Shown here: in pieces, positions 33,682 through 42,831 of the stretch
Numbering within the stretch: the first letter of the stretch is position 1
How the letters are laid out: every line of letters begins with the position of its first letter
Assembly: GCA_045561055.1 (NCBI GenBank)
Contig: JBJKYL010000019.1
Coordinates: forward strand, 1-64,000
Reading direction: 5' to 3'
From: SMWC01 sp045561055
GTDB taxonomy: Bacteria > Pseudomonadota > Gammaproteobacteria > Steroidobacterales > Rariloculaceae
DNA: 64,000 nt
Translations under genes and position numbers: made by a program
The notes under the pieces: generated by a model
Database searches by the model: none
What the model was told of the DNA's origin: nothing
What the model saw: the letters and a program-made list of their open reading frames with translations, nothing else

Positions 33682-36248
33682 ATTGCACGCTTGATCTCCT
33701 TGTTCTGTAGATAACGCGATACGTTTTCGTCATCTTTGGAAAGTTGGAGGACGAGCTCGTCGTCAGCATCTGCTGGGATCTCAATTAGGCCTCTCATTTT
33801 ACCGTTAACCTGAACTGGGACTTCGATCGTTTTCGTCTTGAGTAATGCCTCGTCGAAATCGGGCCAGGGCTCGTAGGCTAGCGATTCCGAATGTCCAAGT
33901 CTTGCCCAGAGTTCTTCCGAGATATGCGGGGCAAGTGGAGCGAGTAACAGTACGAATGGTTCAATGACATCGCGCGGTAGAAGTGGCCATTTAGCTGCTG
34001 CATTAGAGAATTCCATAAGTGCTGCGATTGCCGTATTGAAACGAAGATTTTCGATATCTTCAGTAACCTTCGCAATCGTCTGATGCAGGAGATGGAGTTG
34101 CTCACCCGAAGGAGGCTCGTCCCGGATGGTATTACTCAGTCCGTCATCGGTTGTTAGAAGTCGCCATACTCTATTTAAGAATCTGTGCGTTCCTTCCACA
34201 CTGCGTGTATTCCAGGTTTTCACATGTTCTAGTGGCCCCATAAACATTTCGTAAAGCCTAAATGCGTCGGCGCCGTATAGGTCGACCACTTCGTCCGGAT
34301 TGACGACGTTACCGCGGCTCTTACTCATCTTATGAGCTTTTGCATCAACACGAACGGATTCATCGGCCGCGAGCACAAAATTTTCATTGTGTTTTACGAC
34401 GGCGTTAGCCGCTATCACTTCACTCCGTACCCTCTTTTGGTTGCGGATATCCTCTCCGGAGCGGATATGTTCTGCGGAGACAGCGTTACCTTCGGCATCC
34501 AGGTACTTAGTGTACTCAAGTTCACCAAGGATCATCCCTTGGTGAACGAGCTTCATGAACGGTTCTGGCGTCGGTACAATTCCCGCGTCGAACAGGACTT
34601 TGTGCCAAAATCTCGCATACAGCAGATGGAGGACGGCGTGTTCCGCGCCACCGACATAAAGGTCGACCGGCAGCCAGTAGTTTGCCTGTTCGTTTGTAAC
34701 GAGTTGCTCGTTGTTGTCGGGATTGAGGTAACGGAGGTAGTACCAGCACGACCCCGCCCACTGAGGCATCGTATTAGTTTCTCGCAGCGCCGCCTTGCCG
34801 GTTTCGGGATCGGATGTGTTCAGCCAGTCTATCGCGGCTGCTAGCGGACCTTCCGGTGAGCCGCTAGGCTTGAATTCTGCTAGTTCGGGCAGGGTGATCG
34901 GAAGCTCTTCATCCGGTAAGCATTTCGGCTCGCCCTCAACGTAGATTATGGGAAACGGCTCACCCCAATAACGCTGCCGTGAGAATAGCCAGTCACGCAA
35001 TTTGTAGTTGATTTTTGCTGTGCCATGTCCTTGTTCTCCCAACCATAGGATTATCTTTTTTTGGGCTTCGTTCGTTGTCGAGCCATTGAGAAAGCCGCTG
35101 TTTATGGTTAGACCATCACCCAAATACGCTTCACCATCGAAGTCTTTGGTTGGCTGCACTGTGCGTATGATCGGGAGGTCGAATGCTTTAGCAAAATCCC
35201 AGTCACGCTGGTCCTGTCCTGGAACTGCCATGATAGCGCCCGTGCCGTAACTAGCTAACACGTAGTCCGCTACCCATACTGGAATCGGTTTTCCGTTAGC
35301 GGGGTTGACGGCAAAACCGCCCGTAAAGACGCCCGTCTTATCTTTCTGTAGCTCAGCGCGTTCGAGTTCGCTTTTCCGCGCCGTGTCTTGCTGATAGCGT
35401 TGAACTATATCCCGCTCTGACGTACTAGTCAGCGTGTCGACCAGCGGATGTTCGGGTGCTAGTACCATATAGGTAGCGCCGAAAATCGTATCGGGTCGTG
35501 TCGTGAAAACGCGGATTGAGTCATCGGCGTCTCCGTCGATACGAAAATCAATCTCAGCACCCTCGCTACGGCCAATCCAGTTGCGTTGCATCTCTTTCGT
35601 GCTTTCGGGCCAGTCTAGGTCGTCTAGCCCGCTCAGGAGAGCGTCGGCATAGTCAGTGATTTTTAAGACCCATTGGCGTAGTGGCCGACGAATGCAGGGG
35701 AAACCGCCAACTTCAGAGAGTCCATCAATGACCTCCTCGTTCGCGAGTGTCGTCCCGAGTTCATCGCACCACCAGACTGGCGATTTGTCTTGGTATGCAA
35801 GCCCGCGTTCGAATAGTTGCTTGAATATCCACTGGGTCCATTTGTAGTAATTTGGATCCGTCGTGTTGATTTCGCGGTCCCAGTCGTAAGAAAAACCGAG
35901 AGACTTGAGCTGTTCGCGAAACCGGAGAATATTCTTTTCAGTTGTTTTCTTTGGATGTGTGCCCGTTTTTAGCGCGTACTGTTCTGCTGGAAGCCCGAAT
36001 GCATCCCAGCCGATAGGATGCAAAACGTTAAATCCGCGCATGCGCTTATAGCGCGAGATGATATCGGATGCCGTATAGCCTTCGGGATGACCAACATGCA
36101 GCCCGTCGCCACTTGGGTAAGGAAACATGTCAAGCGCGTAGAATTTGGGGCGCGACAGGTCAATTTTTTCGGTAGTTCTAAAGGTTTTGTTATCTTCCCA
36201 GTAGTTCTGCCACTTTGGTTCGATCTCCTTAAAAGGGTATGTTGCCAT
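33639..36248 (-). CDS. leuS: Leucyl-tRNA synthetase
   Basis: LeuRS charges tRNA-Leu and edits mischarged products. The 869-residue product has the class I HIGH-type motif in GLHVGHPEGYTASDI near residue 50, the CP1 editing domain (TTRPDTIFGATYMVLAPEHP at about 240), and the HKMSKSRGNVVNPDEV motif near 620. Length matches bacterial LeuRS (~860). In many gammaproteobacteria leuS lies upstream of lptE on the same strand; here it is divergent from lptE and convergent with lnt. Confidence 0.96.
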   Translation of the reverse strand: MATYPFKEIEPKWQNYWEDNKTFRTTEKIDLSRPKFYALDMFPYPSGDGLHVGHPEGYTASDIISRYKRMRGFNVLHPIGWDAFGLPAEQYALKTGTHPKKTTEKNILRFREQLKSLGFSYDWDREINTTDPNYYKWTQWIFKQLFERGLAYQDKSPVWWCDELGTTLANEEVIDGLSEVGGFPCIRRPLRQWVLKITDYADALLSGLDDLDWPESTKEMQRNWIGRSEGAEIDFRIDGDADDSIRVFTTRPDTIFGATYMVLAPEHPLVDTLTSTSERDIVQRYQQDTARKSELERAELQKDKTGVFTGGFAVNPANGKPIPVWVADYVLASYGTGAIMAVPGQDQRDWDFAKAFDLPIIRTVQPTKDFDGEAYLGDGLTINSGFLNGSTTNEAQKKIILWLGEQGHGTAKINYKLRDWLFSRQRYWGEPFPIIYVEGEPKCLPDEELPITLPELAEFKPSGSPEGPLAAAIDWLNTSDPETGKAALRETNTMPQWAGSCWYYLRYLNPDNNEQLVTNEQANYWLPVDLYVGGAEHAVLHLLYARFWHKVLFDAGIVPTPEPFMKLVHQGMILGELEYTKYLDAEGNAVSAEHIRSGEDIRNQKRVRSEVIAANAVVKHNENFVLAADESVRVDAKAHKMSKSRGNVVNPDEVVDLYGADAFRLYEMFMGPLEHVKTWNTRSVEGTHRFLNRVWRLLTTDDGLSNTIRDEPPSGEQLHLLHQTIAKVTEDIENLRFNTAIAALMEFSNAAAKWPLLPRDVIEPFVLLLAPLAPHISEELWARLGHSESLAYEPWPDFDEALLKTKTIEVPVQVNGKMRGLIEIPADADDELVLQLSKDDENVSRYLQNKEIKRAIYVAGRIVNFVVSD

Positions 36249-36380
36249 CGTAGTTTTTTGTCCTCGGAACCCGCGAAGTATGTGCGCAGACGTATCGGGC
36301 CTAAATGTGTTTCTATCAATGGTGTCGGATGATCTTTGTAAAACCAGTTAGAATCAAGCATGTGATGTATTGGAACCCAT

Positions 36381-36938
36381 ATGATCAGCGTTGATATGCG
36401 TATTTGGCCGCAGCGTTTCATCCCAATATTCTTAGTATCCATTCTATATGTTGCTGGACTTGTTGGTTGCGGTTTTCAGCTCGAGGGAGGAGGTACGTTG
36501 CCGGCAGCTACCGCAGTAACCTATCTCGAGGCGAGTGATACGCATACGGAATTTTATGGCAGCCTAGCGGATTCGCTCCGCGCGCGCGGCGTGGAAATAG
36601 CGGAATCACCGCAGGAAGCTAGTGGCATACTCAGAATTCTTAACGACAGTACGGGTCAGCGCATGTTGTCGGTATCCGCGCGGAATATTCCCCGAGAGTA
36701 CGAGGTTTTCTATTCTGTAACGTTTGGTTTTGATGCCGAGGGTGAAAACATGATACCTGCCGAGACGTTGACTGTGACTCGAAGTTATACCTACGATGAA
36801 ACGTTGGTTCTCGGAAAAAGTTTAGAAGAAGCGGTTTTAAAACAATCGCTCGCGGAGGATCTCGCCCGGCAGGTGTTGCGGCGAATAATTAGAGTTAGAG
36901 AGCGAAGGCGCGTTGCGGTTGTGGAATCGATGCCCTGA
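36381..36938 (+). CDS. lptE: LPS-assembly lipoprotein LptE
   Basis: LptE plugs the LptD barrel that inserts lipopolysaccharide into the outer membrane. The 185-residue product has a lipoprotein signal peptide with lipobox LVGC at about residue 30 (mature start CGFQLEGGG), RGVEIAESPQEASGILRILN and the typical SYTYDETLVLGKSLEEAVLK. ATG 36381 or ATG 36396 (MRIWPQRF) could be the start. Its stop overlaps a possible CTG start of the next gene. Presence implies an LPS-bearing Gram-negative cell. Confidence 0.9.
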   Translation: MISVDMRIWPQRFIPIFLVSILYVAGLVGCGFQLEGGGTLPAATAVTYLEASDTHTEFYGSLADSLRARGVEIAESPQEASGILRILNDSTGQRMLSVSARNIPREYEVFYSVTFGFDAEGENMIPAETLTVTRSYTYDETLVLGKSLEEAVLKQSLAEDLARQVLRRIIRVRERRRVAVVESMP

Positions 36939-36985
36939 GTGTTACTGAATTTCATGAGCTAAAACCGGAGGCTGTTTTTGGGCTC

Positions 36986-37423
36986 ATGCTGCGCTATGGT
37001 CTAGAGTTAATTCAACTTGGACCAGGTACTGCGATACCGGCCTCGTACTGGGGTGAGCCGGAGGCAGGTCTTGCAGGACGTTGTTTGTTCGTTCGTCCTG
37101 ACACGCCCGTTCATTCGTTATTGCACGAAGCTTGCCATTATATCTGTATGAATTCTAAACGTCGTGCAGCTCTTTGGCGCGAAGCAGGGGGTGATGAGAA
37201 CGAAGAATCCGCGGTTTGTTATTTGCAGGTACTTTTGGCCGATTATATTCCAGAGTATGGGCGGGAGCGGATATTTCGAGATTTGGATGCTTGGGGTTAT
37301 AGTTTTCGAGAGGGTTCGGCCTTACGATGGTTCCATGGTGATGGGCAGAGCCTGCGGTCCTGGCTCGAGTCTGCGAATCTCATTGATGAGGAGGGTGAAC
37401 CAACCTGGCGGCTGAGAACCTGA
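36986..37423 (+). CDS. Conserved protein with HEAxH zinc-peptidase-like motif
   Basis: The 145-residue product carries HEACHYICM near residue 47, a short zincin-type HExxH motif, and NEESAVCYLQVLLADYIP with acidic residues that could give a third ligand. No signal peptide or membrane segment is seen. I do not recognise a named family. The frame stays open upstream of ATG 36986 with protein-like sequence (LKPEAVFGL), and a CTG at 36935 overlaps the lptE stop by 4 bases; the true start may be there. The ATG has no good Shine-Dalgarno sequence. Role unknown. Confidence 0.75.
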   Translation: MLRYGLELIQLGPGTAIPASYWGEPEAGLAGRCLFVRPDTPVHSLLHEACHYICMNSKRRAALWREAGGDENEESAVCYLQVLLADYIPEYGRERIFRDLDAWGYSFREGSALRWFHGDGQSLRSWLESANLIDEEGEPTWRLRT

Positions 37424-37570
37424 TTTCGCCTCGAGTTTGGCCGGATGTGGCGAGCGGCCATAGACCGCTTCTAGGTCGAAAACCTGCTCGTTTTCTGTAA
37501 ACTCAAACGGTCTAGTTCGACCGTCTCCGGTGATAGGGATGCAACGGTAGAAGCACGATCGGGAAGCAAT

Positions 37571-38959
37571 ATGGCCCTTTATCTCTACAACACTTTAAGC
37601 CGCTCGAGCGAGCTTTTCGAACCCGCTGATCCAGCGAGCGTGACAATGTATGTGTGTGGCCCGACCGTGTATAGCTTTCCTCATATAGGTAACGCTCGGC
37701 CCGCCGTCGTCTTCGACGTTCTCGCTCGTATTCTCCGGCGGAAATACAAATTAATCTATGCGCGTAACGTCACGGATGTTGATGACAAAATTTTCGCCGC
37801 AGCCAAGGCTGAGAAAATCGAGATCGGCGTGCTCACGGCGCGCTACCTTGCTTCCTATCTAGAGGATATGGCGCTGCTGGGCGTTCAACCCCCTGACGTC
37901 TCACCACGTGTGACGGAGCATATTCCGCAAATCATTAATTTTATCGAGCGCTTGGTAGCCAGTGGTCACGCTTACGAAGCGGAAAAGCATGTGCTGTTCT
38001 CAGTGGCAAGCTACCCCGATTACGGCCATCTATCCGGGCGTGCACTCGACGAATTGATAGCGGGTGTTCGCGTCGATATTGCCCCGTATAAAAGAGAGCC
38101 TGCTGATTTTGTCTTGTGGAAACCATCTGCGTCTGATGTTGTCGGTTGGGAGAGTCCTTGGGGGCACGGGCGGCCAGGTTGGCACGTCGAGTGTTCAGCA
38201 ATGGCCGAGGCGCACCTCGGCGAGACGATTGATATTCACGGCGGCGGACAGGATCTCATCTTTCCGCACCACGAGAATGAGATTGCGCAGAGTGCTTGCG
38301 CCCATGCTGGGATGCTCTACTGTCGCTATTGGATTCACAATGGGCTAATTCATGTTGAGAGCGAGAAAATGTCGAAATCTGTCGGCAATGTTCTTCTGCT
38401 CCGTGATCTTCTAAGTGAAGCGCCTGCGGAGGCCGTTCGACTAGGTCTGCTCACAGCCCATTACCGGCAGCCCTTGGATTGGACCGGCGATGTTCTTGTC
38501 GATGCGCGTCAGAAACTCGACAGAATGTATGGCGCGCTGCGGGTAGCGGGCGTGACCGGCGCGAAACAGGACGATAGTGGCAATACGCCGCCTGCGGCGG
38601 TCGTAGATGCGTTGAATGATGATCTTAATACGCCTAGGGCTCTTGCCGCATTGTTTGAGCTAACAAGACGGGCTAATCGCGAGACGGACAGCGCACGTCG
38701 TCTGGAGATCGTGACGAGCCTGCGTGCGGGCGCGAATTTGTTAGGCTTGTTAGAAGCTGATCCAGAAGCCTGGTTCGTCGATGCTGAGGACTCGGGAGGA
38801 ATCGAAGGTTCAAAGATAGATGAACTTGTGAGTCAACGTGAAAGATTTCGAGCCGAGAGAGATTTCGCTGAGGCCGATCGAATCAGGAAGGAGCTTGAAA
38901 AAGCCGGCGTAGTTATAGAGGATAGTTTGGACGGCCCCCGCTGGCGGCGGGTACGTTAA
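37571..38959 (+). CDS. cysS: Cysteinyl-tRNA synthetase
   Basis: CysRS charges tRNA-Cys and uses an active-site zinc. The 462-residue product has the zinc ligands in MYVCGPTVY, GWHVECSAMA and FPHHENEIAQS, the HIGH-type motif PHIGNARPAVVFD and the KMSKS motif EKMSKSVGN near residue 270. Length matches E. coli (461). The 147-base gap upstream has an inverted repeat ACGGTC/GACCGT (37507-37524 region) of unknown role. Confidence 0.96.
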   Translation: MALYLYNTLSRSSELFEPADPASVTMYVCGPTVYSFPHIGNARPAVVFDVLARILRRKYKLIYARNVTDVDDKIFAAAKAEKIEIGVLTARYLASYLEDMALLGVQPPDVSPRVTEHIPQIINFIERLVASGHAYEAEKHVLFSVASYPDYGHLSGRALDELIAGVRVDIAPYKREPADFVLWKPSASDVVGWESPWGHGRPGWHVECSAMAEAHLGETIDIHGGGQDLIFPHHENEIAQSACAHAGMLYCRYWIHNGLIHVESEKMSKSVGNVLLLRDLLSEAPAEAVRLGLLTAHYRQPLDWTGDVLVDARQKLDRMYGALRVAGVTGAKQDDSGNTPPAAVVDALNDDLNTPRALAALFELTRRANRETDSARRLEIVTSLRAGANLLGLLEADPEAWFVDAEDSGGIEGSKIDELVSQRERFRAERDFAEADRIRKELEKAGVVIEDSLDGPRWRRVR

Positions 38960-38963
38960 TATT

Positions 38964-39233
38964 ATGAGCAGGTTCTCGAACATTGTTGTACGCATGGTGG
39001 TTGGTTTCATTCGTACCTACCAGTATTGCCTCTCTCCGTGGCTCGGTCGGCGATGCAGATATACGCCTACTTGTTCTGATTATGCGGCCGAGGCGATCAA
39101 ACTGCATGGCTTGATTGATGGTGGTTGGCTTGCGTTAAAGCGAATCACTCGCTGCCATCCGTGGGCGACCTTCGGCCTAGACCCTGTCCCGGGGAAACCC
39201 ACCCCTGATAACCCTAAGCCATTAGCTGACTAG
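38964..39233 (+). CDS. yidD: YidD, membrane protein insertion efficiency factor
   Basis: YidD is a small amphipathic protein that assists YidC-dependent insertion. The 89 residues carry the signature CRYTPTCSDYAAEAIKLHG, the block ALKRITRCHPW and the end GLDPVP. Usually it lies between rnpA and yidC; here it follows cysS by 4 bases and precedes a Trm112-like gene, so the classical context has been lost or this is a second copy. Confidence 0.92.
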   Translation: MSRFSNIVVRMVVGFIRTYQYCLSPWLGRRCRYTPTCSDYAAEAIKLHGLIDGGWLALKRITRCHPWATFGLDPVPGKPTPDNPKPLAD

Positions 39234-39241
39234 GTCGTCTT

Positions 39242-39508
39242 ATGAATTTTGATAGGAATCTGCTCGACATTGTCTGTTGTCCATTGACAAGGCAACCGTT
39301 ACGCATGATGACTGCCTCGCGGTTAGCGAAACTAAATAAGCTTATCCAGGAACAGAAGATCAAAGACCGTTCGGAAGATATAGTCGACGTTGTGCTTGAA
39401 CAGGTACTCGTCACCGAGGACGGCAGACTCGCTTACCCAATGGTCGACGGTATACCCGTACTTTTGGAGGAACGCTGTATCGCACTCGCTCAGTTTGACC
39501 GCGTTTAG
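39242..39508 (+). CDS. Trm112-like (YcaR-type) small protein
   Basis: The 88-residue product has the family ends LLDIVCCPLTRQPLR and LAYPMVDGIPVLLEERC, separated by a basic/acidic helix-like insert (SRLAKLNKLIQEQKIKDRSE). The first cysteine pair is only partly kept (CCPLT in place of CPxC), so zinc binding is doubtful. Bacterial Trm112-like proteins have no settled function. It is packed between yidD and holA. Confidence 0.8.
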   Translation: MNFDRNLLDIVCCPLTRQPLRMMTASRLAKLNKLIQEQKIKDRSEDIVDVVLEQVLVTEDGRLAYPMVDGIPVLLEERCIALAQFDRV

Positions 39509-39517
39509 CTCAAATTA

Positions 39518-40555
39518 GTGAAGATTGTTGCGCAAAAGCTTGCCTCACATCTCAATAAAGCGCTTGCGCCCGTCTATCTCGTCGCTGGAGATGAGCCATT
39601 AGTTGTAGCCGAGGCACTTGACTCGATACGTGCGCGTGCGCGAAGAGACGGCTTCAGTTATCGGGATCTGGTCGTCGTTGAGCGTGGTTTTAGATGGGCA
39701 GAATTAGAGAATGAATTTGATAATCTTTCTTTGTTTGCCACTCGCCGGATTATGGAGCTAAGGCTTCTGAGCCCACGTCCGGGCGACGAAGGTAGGAGAG
39801 TCATCAAGGCCCTTATAGATAAGCCGGATCCGGATCGCCTGTTATTGATTGCCACTACGAAACTTGATTCGTCAGTGATTAAAAGTATCTGGGTTAAATC
39901 GATCGATAAGAGCGGCGTTATTGTGCAAGCGTGGCCAGTTGATCGGAAGGACTTGCCGCAATGGATTAGACAGCGAGCTGGACGCGTGCAATTGAATTTT
40001 TCTACGAGTGCATCAGAGCTTTTGGCTGATCGCATCGAAGGTAACCTACTGGCAGCCGATCAAGAAATACAAAAACTAGCGTTGCTCCTCGGTAGTGGTG
40101 ATGTGGATGAGAAGTTGGTATTGGATGCGGTCGCGAGCAATTCGCGCTTTGACGTGTTCAGGCTTACCGAAGCTGTACTAGCAGGAAATGTGCGGCGATC
40201 CATTGCAGTTTTGGACGGGTTGCGGGCAGAGGGTATCGAACCCGTTCTGGTATCATGGGCATTGAGTCGCGAGGTGAGTCTTCTAAGCCGATTGGCCGTA
40301 TCCGTTTCTCAGGGAGCTAGCGAAAGCCAAGCATTCTCTAAAAATCGGATATGGCCTCCTAAACGCCAGCCACTCGTAAGAAGTGCGCTGCGGCGTTATA
40401 GCTTAGAAAACCTGACGACCTTGCTGATGCAGCTCACAAAGGTTGATGATGTGATTAAAGGTGTTCGTAGAGGGTCTCCCTGGGACGAGTTAACGCGGCT
40501 CGTTGTCGCGATGCTGGATCGGGGGGAGTGTCCCCCATCCATATCCGTTTCATAA
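39518..40555 (+). CDS. holA: DNA polymerase III delta subunit
   Basis: Delta opens the sliding clamp in the clamp-loader complex. The 345-residue product shows APVYLVAGDEPLVVAEALDS at the N-terminus, FATRRIMELRLLSPRPG, and a C-terminal helical domain with LLMQLTKVDDVIKGVRRG. Start codon is GTG 39518. Between lptE and nadD in many gammaproteobacteria one finds holA; here that order is kept with the cysS-yidD-Trm112 segment inserted. Confidence 0.94.
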   Translation: MKIVAQKLASHLNKALAPVYLVAGDEPLVVAEALDSIRARARRDGFSYRDLVVVERGFRWAELENEFDNLSLFATRRIMELRLLSPRPGDEGRRVIKALIDKPDPDRLLLIATTKLDSSVIKSIWVKSIDKSGVIVQAWPVDRKDLPQWIRQRAGRVQLNFSTSASELLADRIEGNLLAADQEIQKLALLLGSGDVDEKLVLDAVASNSRFDVFRLTEAVLAGNVRRSIAVLDGLRAEGIEPVLVSWALSREVSLLSRLAVSVSQGASESQAFSKNRIWPPKRQPLVRSALRRYSLENLTTLLMQLTKVDDVIKGVRRGSPWDELTRLVVAMLDRGECPPSISVS

Positions 40556-40577
40556 CTGGGAACGATTGATCACGCTT

Positions 40578-41219
40578 ATGGATCCAATCGGAATTTTTGG
40601 CGGGACATTCGACCCGATCCACGTTGGTCATTTGCGAACAGCATTGGAATTGCAGCAACGTCTGTCCCTGCAGGAGGTACGGTTCGTTCCATGCGCGGAT
40701 CCACCGCATCGTGATACGGCGCCTACTGCGGGTGCTCTTCGGCTCGACATGGTTGCGGCGGCGATAGCTGAAGAGCCTGCATTCGTAGTAGATAACCGGG
40801 AGTTTTGCCGCGGAGGCCCGTCATACTCGGTTGACACATTGTCTGCTATTCGTAACGAAAATCCAGATGTATCTCTCTGTCTTCTTATGGGAATGGATTC
40901 GTTTCTTAGGCTTCCAAGTTGGTATCACTGGGAAGAGATTATCGGACTTTCACATATCGTCGTCGCGCACCGACCGGGATGGCAGGCACCCAATAAAGGC
41001 CCTCTGGGCCGGTTGCTGGCAGATTGTGGGACAGATCAGGTGGCGAGGTTACAAGATACCGCTTTTGGTCGCGTTTTCGTGATGTCGGTAACGCAGTTAG
41101 AGATTTCGGCGACAGGGTTACGGGCTCTGCTTAGCCAAGGGTGCGATCCGAAGTTTCTTATTCCAGACCGTGTTAGGAAAATAATTATTCAGTCGAAGTG
41201 CTATGTCGAAGAGAATTAA
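40578..41219 (+). CDS. nadD: Nicotinate-nucleotide adenylyltransferase
   Basis: NadD makes nicotinic acid adenine dinucleotide in NAD synthesis. ATG 40578 gives 213 residues (MDPIGIFGGTFDPIHVGHLR), which contains the nucleotidyltransferase motif GGTFDPIHxGH; the frame upstream of it is not family-like. The second motif ISATGLR (ISSTxxR type) is near the C-terminus. It overlaps rsfS by 17 bases, so the two are likely co-translated. Confidence 0.95.
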   Translation: MDPIGIFGGTFDPIHVGHLRTALELQQRLSLQEVRFVPCADPPHRDTAPTAGALRLDMVAAAIAEEPAFVVDNREFCRGGPSYSVDTLSAIRNENPDVSLCLLMGMDSFLRLPSWYHWEEIIGLSHIVVAHRPGWQAPNKGPLGRLLADCGTDQVARLQDTAFGRVFVMSVTQLEISATGLRALLSQGCDPKFLIPDRVRKIIIQSKCYVEEN

Positions 41220-41580
41220 TAGAAAACAGTCGTCGACAGACATGCTAGTCGAACTCGTTCTCCGAGTGCTTGACGATCTCAAGGCCGAGGCCGTTGTCAG
41301 GTTTGATGTTCGTCATCTGACCTCCGTTACAGACACCATGATAATAGCGACCGGGCGTTCTTCTCGGCACGTTCGAGCGGTCGCGGAAGCTGTCGTTCAA
41401 GAAAGTAAGGACGAGGGTCATCGAACGCTGGGTATCGAGGGAGTCGTCGGAGGGGAATGGGCGCTTATCGACCTGGCCGACGTCGTCGTTCACGTGATGT
41501 TAGCTAAGGTTAGAGATTTTTACGAACTCGAAAAGCTTTGGAATATCGATAGTCTAAGCGATGACGAGGAATTTTCTTAA
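41203..41580 (+). CDS. rsfS: Ribosomal silencing factor RsfS
   Basis: RsfS binds L14 and blocks subunit joining in starvation. The 125-residue product shows LDDLKAEAVVRFDVRHLTSV, DTMIIATGRSSRHVRAVAEA and the C-terminal ADVVVHVMLAKVRDFYELEK. It overlaps nadD and precedes rlmH after 111 bases, the usual nadD-rsfS-rlmH order. Confidence 0.95.
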   Translation: MSKRINRKQSSTDMLVELVLRVLDDLKAEAVVRFDVRHLTSVTDTMIIATGRSSRHVRAVAEAVVQESKDEGHRTLGIEGVVGGEWALIDLADVVVHVMLAKVRDFYELEKLWNIDSLSDDEEFS

Positions 41581-41691
41581 GCGGGGAGTTATTCTGAAGC
41601 ATCGTAGCCACCTTGCGGGCTAGTTGAAAACAAAGCAATCTTCTAACTTTAGACGCTTCGCTGCCCTTTTTGAGGTGGTATTCGAGGGATC

Positions 41692-42162
41692 ATGCGTATT
41701 CTCGTAGTCGCGGCGGGTAATCGGCAACCCACATGGATCGATGACGGTTTTAGTGATTACGCACGCCGCTTAAGAGGTAGCTGCACTCTGGAACTAGTTG
41801 AAATTTCGCTCGGCCGCCGGCCTAAATCTGGATCATCGGATAAAGCTCAGAAAGAAGAGAGCGCTCGTATGCTACGAGTAGTTCCAAAGGCTGCCCATGT
41901 CGTTGCGTTGACCGTCGAAGGCCGGCTACGGTCGACTGAGCAGTTAGCCGATAGGCTACAGCACTGGATGACATTGGGAACCTCAGTAGCTTTGCTCGTA
42001 GGTGGACCTGACGGCTTATCGGCCGAGTGCGAGTCCCTTGCTGCGGAGACATGGTCGTTGTCGCCGCTGACGTTTCCACATGGCCTCGTGCGGGTGATTC
42101 TCGCAGAGAGCCTATACCGAAGCTGGTCGCTGCTGAAAGGACATCCATACCACCGCAACTAA
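41692..42162 (+). CDS. rlmH: 23S rRNA (pseudouridine1915-N3)-methyltransferase RlmH
   Basis: RlmH methylates pseudouridine 1915 in helix 69 of 23S rRNA and uses S-adenosylmethionine through a SPOUT knot. The 156 residues match the family length. Knot motifs are LLVGGPDGLSAECESLA and LSPLTFPHGLVRVILAESLY, ending KGHPYHRN. In many relatives mrdA-mrdB follow; here maf follows instead. Confidence 0.95.
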   Translation: MRILVVAAGNRQPTWIDDGFSDYARRLRGSCTLELVEISLGRRPKSGSSDKAQKEESARMLRVVPKAAHVVALTVEGRLRSTEQLADRLQHWMTLGTSVALLVGGPDGLSAECESLAAETWSLSPLTFPHGLVRVILAESLYRSWSLLKGHPYHRN

Positions 42163-42222
42163 TACCGTCGCTCAGTAAATAGATGCTGCGATTTCTTTTG
42201 ATTTGCTCATATAATTCATTGA

Positions 42223-42831
42223 ATGAGAAAGAATTATATGTATCTCGCATCGTCATCCCCGCGACGTTGCTCGCTGCTGGAGCAAATTGGTGTGCCTTTT
42301 GAGGTACGGCCTGCGAATATTTCCGAAGCTCGACACATCAACGAGGATCCTGGTGTATATGTAACCCGCCTTGCTTGCGCTAAGGCTGACCGGGTTTGGG
42401 GTGAGATGACGGGAAGCGAAGCGAGCCCGGTCCTTGGGGCAGATACTATCGTCGTGGTAGATAGGCAGGTGCTAGGCAAGCCACGCCACGCCCGCGATGC
42501 GTTGCAGATGCTGGCTAGTTTGTCGGGAAAAACACATCTTGTGCTGACCGCGGTGGCGATTCGCTACGGTTCACGATGCCGAAGCGAAGTTAGTAGCAGT
42601 CAGGTCAAGTTTCGCGAGACCACCGAAGATGAGTTGCGCGCATACGTGGCCACCGGAGAACCGATGGGGAAAGCTGGTAGCTACGCCATTCAGGGGATGG
42701 GGGCTGTCTTCATCGAGCAAATCACCGGTAGTTATTCGGCAGTGATGGGTTTACCGTTGAATCTCACGGCGGCGCTTCTGGCAGAATTTGAGTTACCAGG
42801 GTGGTTGTATAGTAGCGAGACTACGCTTTGA
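42223..42831 (+). CDS. maf: Maf-like nucleoside triphosphate pyrophosphatase (YhdE type)
   Basis: Maf proteins hydrolyse non-canonical or dTTP/UTP nucleotides. The 202-residue product has YLASSSPRRCSLLEQIGVPF, VLGADTIVVVDRQVLGKP and GSYAIQGMGAVFIEQITGSY, ending in the family's NLTAALL helix. Start ATG 42223 or ATG 42238 (MYLASSSPRR). A perfect TATAAT (42210-42215) lies only 7 bases before ATG 42223, so if used the mRNA would be leaderless or start within a few bases. It overlaps rng by 4 bases. Confidence 0.93.
   Translation: MRKNYMYLASSSPRRCSLLEQIGVPFEVRPANISEARHINEDPGVYVTRLACAKADRVWGEMTGSEASPVLGADTIVVVDRQVLGKPRHARDALQMLASLSGKTHLVLTAVAIRYGSRCRSEVSSSQVKFRETTEDELRAYVATGEPMGKAGSYAIQGMGAVFIEQITGSYSAVMGLPLNLTAALLAEFELPGWLYSSETTL

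Noticed and set aside
37507..37524. Inverted repeat ACGGTC/GACCGT before cysS as a T-box or attenuator
   Set aside because: Six-base stem only, no T-run and no T-box landmarks; synthetase T-boxes are not expected in gammaproteobacteria.
42210..42215. TATAAT before maf as a normal promoter
   Set aside because: No acceptable -35 at 16-18 bases and only 7 bases to the ATG; kept as a leaderless hypothesis and not listed as a promoter feature.
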